From Collinsella aerofaciens (GTDB lineage: Bacteria > Actinomycetota > Coriobacteriia > Coriobacteriales > Coriobacteriaceae), in NCBI GenBank assembly GCA_008671135.1, contig RQAP01000032.1:1-64000 (forward strand): 64,000 nucleotides of DNA. The letters are read 5' to 3'. Every line of letters starts with the position of its first letter. The first letter of the stretch is position 1. Below the pieces are notes generated by a model. That model searched no databases, was not told the DNA's origin, and saw only the letters and a program-made list of their open reading frames with translations. This document shows positions 58,985 to 64,000 of this stretch, piece by piece. Made by a program: the position numbers and the translations under genes.

Positions 58985-59982
58985 TGCTCGTGGTAGGTGG
59001 CGCGCATTCGGGGAAGAGGACCTTCGTGCGCGAAAAGCTCGGGTTCGCGGCGGACGATTTCGTCGACGCGGCGCAGCTTGCGGAGGGCGGCGTGCCCGCG
59101 GCTTTTGCCGGCCGCGTCGCGTACCATGCTGAGGAACTCGTACGCGCGCTCGACGCTGACCGGGCGCTCGAGCGGCTGATCGGCTTCGACGCAGTGATTC
59201 TGTCCTTGGTCGGCTCGGGGGTCGTCCCTATGCATGCGGAAGACGCCCAATGGCGCGAGCGCGCGGGGCGCCTGGGATGCGCGCTCGCTGCGCGCGCCGA
59301 CGTCGTCGTGCGCATGACGTGCGGGATTCCCCAGGTCATCAAAGGAAACCTTGCCGATGCTCCTCGAGGGACGCAGGGCGCGGGCGCGCCTTTGGAGGTC
59401 GTCTTCGTGCGCCATGGTGCCACGGCGGGCACGGAAGACCATCGCTACAGCGGGGCGGGCACCGACGAGCCCCTGTCGAGCGCGGGCGAGCGCGCTTTGC
59501 GCGACCTCGCGTGCGATCGTGACGTGTTCCGTGTTATCACGAGCGGCATGGCCCGCACCGACCAGACGGCGCGCATCCTCTTCCCGAACGCGGAGCTTAT
59601 GGCGTGCCCCGGTCTGCGCGAGATGGATTTCGGTGACTTCGAGGGGCGAAGCGCCGCCGAGCTTAAAGAGGATGTGCGCTACCGCGCCTGGGTAGACTCC
59701 TGGTGCGAGACGCGCTGCCCGCATGGCGAGGGCAAGAGCGATTTCACCCGCCGCGTCGTCGCGGCGTTTCGGGAGGCGTGCGAATCGGAGCGCGCCCAGG
59801 GGAGTGGGCGCGCCGTCTTCGTCGTTCACGCGGGTACCGTGAAAGCGCTGCTCTCCGAGCTAGCTGTCCCGAAAATGGGATATTTCGACGTGCATACCGA
59901 GCCGGGCGGCGCATGGGCCGCCACCTGGGATGGGCGCTGCCTTCGCGACGTTCGCCCCGCTTCGGGGGGCGATGCCCGGTGA
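58981..59982 (+). CDS. CobU-like domain fused to histidine phosphatase (CobC-like)
   Basis: The 333-residue protein joins two modules. Residues 1-125 resemble CobU: the P-loop VVGGAHSGKRT and the C-terminal RMTCGIPQVIKG. The middle YIAT..RIxxHxxxR part with the guanylylated His is missing. Residues 138-325 form a histidine phosphatase (VVFVRHGATAGT, FGDFEGRSAAEL, FVVHAGTVKAL), as in CobC, which dephosphorylates alpha-ribazole-5-phosphate or adenosylcobalamin phosphate. A full CobU lies two genes upstream, so the N-terminal half may have only a kinase or nucleotide-sensing role. Confidence 0.83.
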   Translation: MMLVVGGAHSGKRTFVREKLGFAADDFVDAAQLAEGGVPAAFAGRVAYHAEELVRALDADRALERLIGFDAVILSLVGSGVVPMHAEDAQWRERAGRLGCALAARADVVVRMTCGIPQVIKGNLADAPRGTQGAGAPLEVVFVRHGATAGTEDHRYSGAGTDEPLSSAGERALRDLACDRDVFRVITSGMARTDQTARILFPNAELMACPGLREMDFGDFEGRSAAELKEDVRYRAWVDSWCETRCPHGEGKSDFTRRVVAAFREACESERAQGSGRAVFVVHAGTVKALLSELAVPKMGYFDVHTEPGGAWAATWDGRCLRDVRPASGGDAR

Positions 59983-60956
59983 TGACGATTCTTGCCGCCG
60001 CCGCCGGGTTCGCAGCCGACCTTGCCTTCGGCGACCCGCGCTGGCTTCCCCATCCCGTTGTCGCCATGGGGCGCGCGATCACGTGGGCCGAAGGCCGCCT
60101 GCGGGGCTCATTCCCGCAAACGTCCGCGGGCACGCGCGCCGCAGGGCTTGTGCTTGCCGTGGCGCTTCCGCTTGCGTATGGGCTTTTGACCTTGGGAATC
60201 CTGCATCTTTGCGGCATGGTTCACCCCGGCTTGCGCTTCGTGGCCGAGGCATGGGCGAGCTATCAGATTCTCGCGGCATGCGAGCTGCGCCGCCAGAGCC
60301 TGGCCGTGGCCCGCGCGTTCTCGAAGGGCGGCCTTGTCGCGGCTCGCGAAGCCGTCGGGCTCATCGTGGGACGCGACACGTCTGTTCTCGACGAGCAGGG
60401 CGTTGCGCGCGCCGCCGTGGAAACGGTGGCGGAGAACGCGAGCGACGGCGTCATCGCGCCGCTTTTCTACCTTATGATCGGGGGTGCGCCCTTGGGCATG
60501 GCGTACAAGGCGGTGAACACGCTCGACAGCATGGTGGGCTACAAAAATGAGCGCTACATCGACTTCGGCTGCGCCTCGGCGCGCCTCGACGATGCGGTGA
60601 ACTGGATTCCCTCGCGCTTATCGGCCCTGCTCATGATCGCCGTGTGCCCGATCGTCGGGCTCGATGCTCGCGGGGCGGCGCGCATCTGGCGCCGCGACAG
60701 GCGTCGCCATGCGAGCCCCAACTCGGCGCAGACCGAGTCAGCGTGTGCGGGCGCGCTCGGGCTGCGCCTGGCAGGACCCGCGGTGTATTTCGGCAAGCTC
60801 GTTGAGAAACCGACGATAGGCGACGCGTCCCGCGAAATCGAGTGGGGCGACATCGCTCGGGCGACAAGGCTCATGCTCGCCGCGTCCGTATGCGCGCTCG
60901 TCGTCTTCGGCGCCGCGCGCGCGGCGGTCGTGCTCGCCTTGGGGGCGATGGCATGA
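59982..60956 (+). CDS. cbiB: Adenosylcobinamide-phosphate synthase CbiB
   Basis: CbiB attaches aminopropanol phosphate (or a related amine) to adenosylcobyrate at the membrane. The 324-residue protein has DLAFGDPRWLPHPVVAMGR at the N-terminus, VETVAENASDGVIAPLFYL, NTLDSMVGYKNERY and late PNSAQTESACAGAL. Several membrane segments are visible. It overlaps the preceding and following genes. Confidence 0.93.
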   Translation: MTILAAAAGFAADLAFGDPRWLPHPVVAMGRAITWAEGRLRGSFPQTSAGTRAAGLVLAVALPLAYGLLTLGILHLCGMVHPGLRFVAEAWASYQILAACELRRQSLAVARAFSKGGLVAAREAVGLIVGRDTSVLDEQGVARAAVETVAENASDGVIAPLFYLMIGGAPLGMAYKAVNTLDSMVGYKNERYIDFGCASARLDDAVNWIPSRLSALLMIAVCPIVGLDARGAARIWRRDRRRHASPNSAQTESACAGALGLRLAGPAVYFGKLVEKPTIGDASREIEWGDIARATRLMLAASVCALVVFGAARAAVVLALGAMA

Positions 60957-62176
60957 GGGAAGACCACGCCGCGCTCCGGGCTGCCGGGGGAATCCTGCGC
61001 GTCCGTACGCATGGGGGCAGCGCGCAATCGCTCGGCATCGGTTGCGAAGGGGGCGCCTCCGATCTCATCGACTTCTCGGTGAACGTGAATCCGGCAGGCC
61101 CCTCGCCGCGCGCCGTCGCCGCAGCTTGCAAGTCGCTTTCTCGAATCGACGCCTACCCCGATAGGGAAAGCCTCGCCCTCGTTCGCGCCCTAGCGCGCGC
61201 CCAGGGCATTCCCGAAGATACTATCGTCTGCGGCGCGGGCGCGTCCGACATCATCTGGCGGCTCGCTGCGGCGGTGCGCCCGAAACGCATCGTCGTGTGC
61301 GCGCCGACGTTCTCTGAATATGCGGAGGCGGCATCGTACTACGGTGCATGCGTGCAGGAGTTCCCGCTCTCCGAAGCGGACGACTTCGACGTGCCCGCCT
61401 CCTTCGCCCGCGCGATCGAGGGGCCGGGAGACGTGGCGTACCTCTGCAATCCGAACAACCCGACGGGGCGCCTCGTCGACCCCAGCGTGATCGATGCCGC
61501 GGCTTGCCGCTGCGAGCAGGTGGGCGCGCTGCTCGTCGTGGACGAGTGCTTCCTCGGATTTGCGCCCGACGCCCGCGAAAGGAGCGTGGCCGCACGCGCC
61601 GCGTGTTCGCACCATGTGGCCGTGCTCTCCGCGTTCACCAAGCTCTACGGAATGGCAGGGTTGCGGTTGGGGTATCTGATCAGCGGAAACGCCCAACTCC
61701 TCGAGGGGATTCGCCGGGCGGGACAGGCGTGGCCCGTCTCCTCGGTCGCCGAGGCCGCAGGCATCGCCGCCCTGGAAGACGTCGAATACGTCTCGCGCAC
61801 GCGCGATGTACTGGCGGGCGAGCGAGCGTGGCTTTCCCACGAGCTCTCCTCGCTCGGGCTTTCCGTCGTGCCGTCGGATGCGAACTTCCTTTTAGTCCGC
61901 ATGCCGGCGAAAGACATCCCCGAGCGCCTGTATAAACAGGGGGTTTTGGTCCGCACGTGCGACTCGTTTTCGGTACTGTCCCGTTTCTGGTGCCGCGTCG
62001 CGGTGCGCACGCGCAAGGAGAACGCCCGGCTTGCGATGGCGTTCAGCCGCGCGCTTCGGGCGGAAGGCGCATCGGGCGAAGGCGAACCCGACGAACGGGG
62101 CGGCGCTTCTTGCAGCGACGCTATGGCGGGCGCGGATGGCCGAGGCTCGGCGAAGGAGGTCGATACCCGTGGGTAG
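60953..62176 (+). CDS. cobD: Threonine-phosphate decarboxylase-type PLP enzyme CobD
   Basis: CobD makes aminopropanol phosphate from threonine phosphate, the amine joined by CbiB. The 407-residue protein is a class I/II PLP fold with HGG at the start, DFSVNVNPAGPS, YLCNPNNPTGR, DECFLGFA and the PLP lysine in SAFTKLYGMAGLRLGY. A Gly/Glu-rich tail of about 35 residues is extra. No pduX-like kinase is visible. CobC of the aerobic pathway is the same family. Confidence 0.88.
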   Translation: MREDHAALRAAGGILRVRTHGGSAQSLGIGCEGGASDLIDFSVNVNPAGPSPRAVAAACKSLSRIDAYPDRESLALVRALARAQGIPEDTIVCGAGASDIIWRLAAAVRPKRIVVCAPTFSEYAEAASYYGACVQEFPLSEADDFDVPASFARAIEGPGDVAYLCNPNNPTGRLVDPSVIDAAACRCEQVGALLVVDECFLGFAPDARERSVAARAACSHHVAVLSAFTKLYGMAGLRLGYLISGNAQLLEGIRRAGQAWPVSSVAEAAGIAALEDVEYVSRTRDVLAGERAWLSHELSSLGLSVVPSDANFLLVRMPAKDIPERLYKQGVLVRTCDSFSVLSRFWCRVAVRTRKENARLAMAFSRALRAEGASGEGEPDERGGASCSDAMAGADGRGSAKEVDTRG

Positions 62177-63668
62177 GGCGAAGCCCATCATGATCCAGGG
62201 CACCATGTCGAACGCGGGGAAGAGCCTGCTTGCGGCGGGGCTGTGCCGTGTGCTTTCGCAGGACGGCCTGCGCGTGGCTCCCTTCAAGAGCCAGAACATG
62301 GCGCTCAACAGCGGTGTCACGGCCGATGGGCTCGAGATGGGGCGCGCCCAGATCATGCAGGCCGAGGCGTGCGGCATCGCGCCCGACGTGCGCATGAACC
62401 CCATCCTGCTCAAGCCCGAAAGCGACCACCGAAGCCAGCTCATCGTGGCCGGCAAGGCGCAGGGAGCCTTCGCTGCGAGGGACTACTTCGCGCGAAAGAA
62501 GGCGTTCATGCCGCAGATTTTGGAGGCGTTCGATTCGCTCGCGGAGGAAAACGACGTCATCGTCATCGAGGGCGCCGGCAGCCCCGTCGAAATCAACCTT
62601 GCCGAAAACGACATCGTCAACATGGGGCTCGCGCGCGCCGTGTCCTCCCCCGTGCTGCTCGCGGGCGACATCGACCCAGGCGGGGTGTTTGCCCAGCTCT
62701 ACGGCACGGTCGCGCTCTTTGCGCCCGAGGATCGCGCTCTTTTGCGGGGGCTTGTGGTGAACAAGTTCCGCGGCGATGTGGAAATCCTGCGCCCGGGTTT
62801 GGCCCCGCTCGAGAAGATGTGCGGGGTTCCCGTCGTGGGGGTCGTGCCGTATCTTACGCTCGACCTGGACGACGAGGACTCGCTCGCGCCGCGCCTATCT
62901 GCCCGCGAGGCGCGCGGCGTCATCGACGTCGCCGTCGTGCGCCTTCCACATCTGTCGAACTTCACCGACTTCGACCCGCTTTCGCGCGTGCCCGGCGTGG
63001 GCGTGCGCTACGTTTCCTCGACGACCGATCTGGGCCGACCCGACCTGGTGGTGCTCCCCGGCTCGAAGACCACGCTCGACGACGCGCGCTGGCTTGCGGC
63101 TAGCGGCATCGGAGCCTGTGTACGCGCGCTTTCGGGTGCGGGCACGCCGGTGCTCGGCATATGCGGAGGCTACCAGCTTTTGGGTGACGAGCTTTCCGAC
63201 CCGCACGGCAGGGAAGGCGCTGGCACCGCGCGCGGGCTCGGGCTCATCCCTGCAAGTACGGTGTTCAGGGAGGAAAAGCGCCTCGCCCAGTCGGAGCTGC
63301 GCATCACAGGCGCCCAAGGCGCGTTCTCGGTGTGGAACGGCATGACGGCTCGCGGGTACGAGATCCACGACGGCGAAACGATCGTCTCCTGCGCCCCTGC
63401 GGGCACGATTGGCGGCAAACAAGACGGCGCGGCCTGCGGAAACGTGTTTGGAACCTATCTCCACGGCCTGTTCGACGAACCGGGGGTGGCGCTCGCCCTC
63501 GCGCGCTCGCTCGCGCGCATGCGTGGCCTGCCCGAGAGCGTCGTGGGTGCTGTGGGCGCGGCGTCCGCGGCCGATCACCGTGCGCGCGAGTTCGACCGCC
63601 TGGCCGACTCCGTGCGCGTGGCGCTCGACATGGAGTATGTCTACCGCATTATCGAGGAGGGCGTATGA
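62169..63668 (+). CDS. cbiP: Cobyric acid synthase CbiP
   Basis: CbiP amidates four side chains (b, d, e, g) of adenosylcobyrinate diamide. The 499-residue protein has IMIQGTMSNAGKSLL (P-loop variant), FKSQNMALNS, IEGAGSPVEINL, the amidotransferase Cys in GICGGYQLLG and the His in YLHGLFDEPG. It starts with GTG overlapping cobD and overlaps cobO by four bases. Confidence 0.94.
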   Translation: MGRAKPIMIQGTMSNAGKSLLAAGLCRVLSQDGLRVAPFKSQNMALNSGVTADGLEMGRAQIMQAEACGIAPDVRMNPILLKPESDHRSQLIVAGKAQGAFAARDYFARKKAFMPQILEAFDSLAEENDVIVIEGAGSPVEINLAENDIVNMGLARAVSSPVLLAGDIDPGGVFAQLYGTVALFAPEDRALLRGLVVNKFRGDVEILRPGLAPLEKMCGVPVVGVVPYLTLDLDDEDSLAPRLSAREARGVIDVAVVRLPHLSNFTDFDPLSRVPGVGVRYVSSTTDLGRPDLVVLPGSKTTLDDARWLAASGIGACVRALSGAGTPVLGICGGYQLLGDELSDPHGREGAGTARGLGLIPASTVFREEKRLAQSELRITGAQGAFSVWNGMTARGYEIHDGETIVSCAPAGTIGGKQDGAACGNVFGTYLHGLFDEPGVALALARSLARMRGLPESVVGAVGAASAADHRAREFDRLADSVRVALDMEYVYRIIEEGV

Positions 63669-64000
63669 TCCACGTGTATCATGGCGACGGCAAAGGCAAG
63701 ACCACGGCGGCGATGGGCCTCGCCCTTCGCATGCTCGCCGCAGGCCGCCGCGTCGTCGTCGTGCAGTTCCTGAAAGACGGCGAAAGCGGGGAGGTGCGCC
63801 TGCTCGCCGAGCATTTCGGCGTGCCCGTGTTCGCGGGGAAGGCGTCGGACAAGTTTACCTGGTCCATGACGTCGGAAGAACTTGCCGCGACGCGCGAGCT
63901 GCACGATGGGAACCTCGCTTCCGCGCTCGCCGAGCTCGAGGGCGCGCAGGAGGGACTGCTCGTGCTCGACGAGGCGCTCGACGCGCTTTCGAAGGGGCTT
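63665..64000 (+). CDS. cobO: Cob(I)alamin adenosyltransferase CobO, 3' end beyond the window
   Basis: The first 112 residues of a CobO/BtuR-type adenosyltransferase are present. MIHVYHGDGKGKTTAAMGLA holds the P-loop, VVVVQFLKDGESGE follows, and LLVLDEALDAL is the Walker B region. ATG overlaps the cbiP stop. It is intact as far as it can be seen, unlike the copy at 974-1459. The two differ clearly in sequence, so they are not a recent duplicate. Confidence 0.92.
   Translation, partial: MIHVYHGDGKGKTTAAMGLALRMLAAGRRVVVVQFLKDGESGEVRLLAEHFGVPVFAGKASDKFTWSMTSEELAATRELHDGNLASALAELEGAQEGLLVLDEALDALSKGL

Noticed and set aside
1..64000. CRISPR arrays, phage genes, rRNA genes
   Set aside because: No regularly spaced direct repeats, no phage structural or integrase genes and no rRNA-like stretches were found on reading through the window.

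Overview
The window looks like a chromosomal segment of a Coriobacteriia actinobacterium, most likely Collinsella or a close relative. This is inferred from recognisable gene content and layout, not from a database search. The DNA is G+C-rich, yet regulation is of a low-GC style: a T-box leader on ileS, many rho-independent terminators, a fructose-type PTS with an RpiR regulator, and Asp23, EF-P and NusB in one cluster.

Bases 1-43629 are mostly housekeeping genes on the + strand. In order they are: a broken MATE transporter gene, a broken cobO (minus strand), ftsH, a DUF523 gene, a glycerol-dehydrogenase-like gene (minus strand), T-box plus ileS, lspA-rluD, a membrane glycosyltransferase, a short prepilin-peptidase-like gene, a dGTPase-like HD protein, rarA, a sigma-B-like cassette (membrane coiled-coil protein, RsbW-like protein, sigma factor, AI-2E-family permease), alaS-ruvX-mltG-yqeG-aroK-aroB-like, pepQ-efp-asp23-nusB-xseB-tlyA-nadK-recN, a sugar PTS locus (rpiR, EIIBCA, ptsH, ptsI, two tandem 1-phosphofructokinase genes), cca, tRNA-Glu(CTC), a flippase-like membrane protein and a TetR regulator. 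Several palindromic repeat elements lie between these genes. The most striking is a 129-bp nested inverted repeat upstream of ptsH.

At about 43630 the character changes. A short relic of an IS3-type transposase marks the boundary. Beyond it, base composition is visibly richer in G+C, with more GCG, CGC and TCG codons and more GTG starts. This right-hand block (43630-64000, running off the edge) is an anaerobic cobalamin locus with two divergent arms. The minus arm is headed by a cobalamin riboswitch. It encodes an exported (Tat plus lipobox) CbiK cobaltochelatase, a small lipoprotein, a two-domain binding lipoprotein, a BtuC-like permease and an ATPase with a C-terminal extension. The plus arm is a tightly overlapping run: cobM(cbiF)-cbiD-[cbiL relic]-cbiG-cbiH-cbiET-cbiA-cobT-cobU-cobS-(CobU-like/phosphatase fusion)-cbiB-cobD-cbiP-cobO. 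cbiL survives only as a 77-codon internal-deletion relic. cbiC and cbiJ are not seen, so they would have to lie beyond the right edge or elsewhere.

The main story is a probably acquired corrinoid synthesis and uptake island beside a core genome whose own cobO carries an early stop codon. The intact island cobO may have replaced it. Other leads are a DHQ-synthase homologue lacking all recognisable zinc ligands, an RsbW-like protein without its ATP-binding motifs, and a second CobU-like domain fused to a phosphatase.
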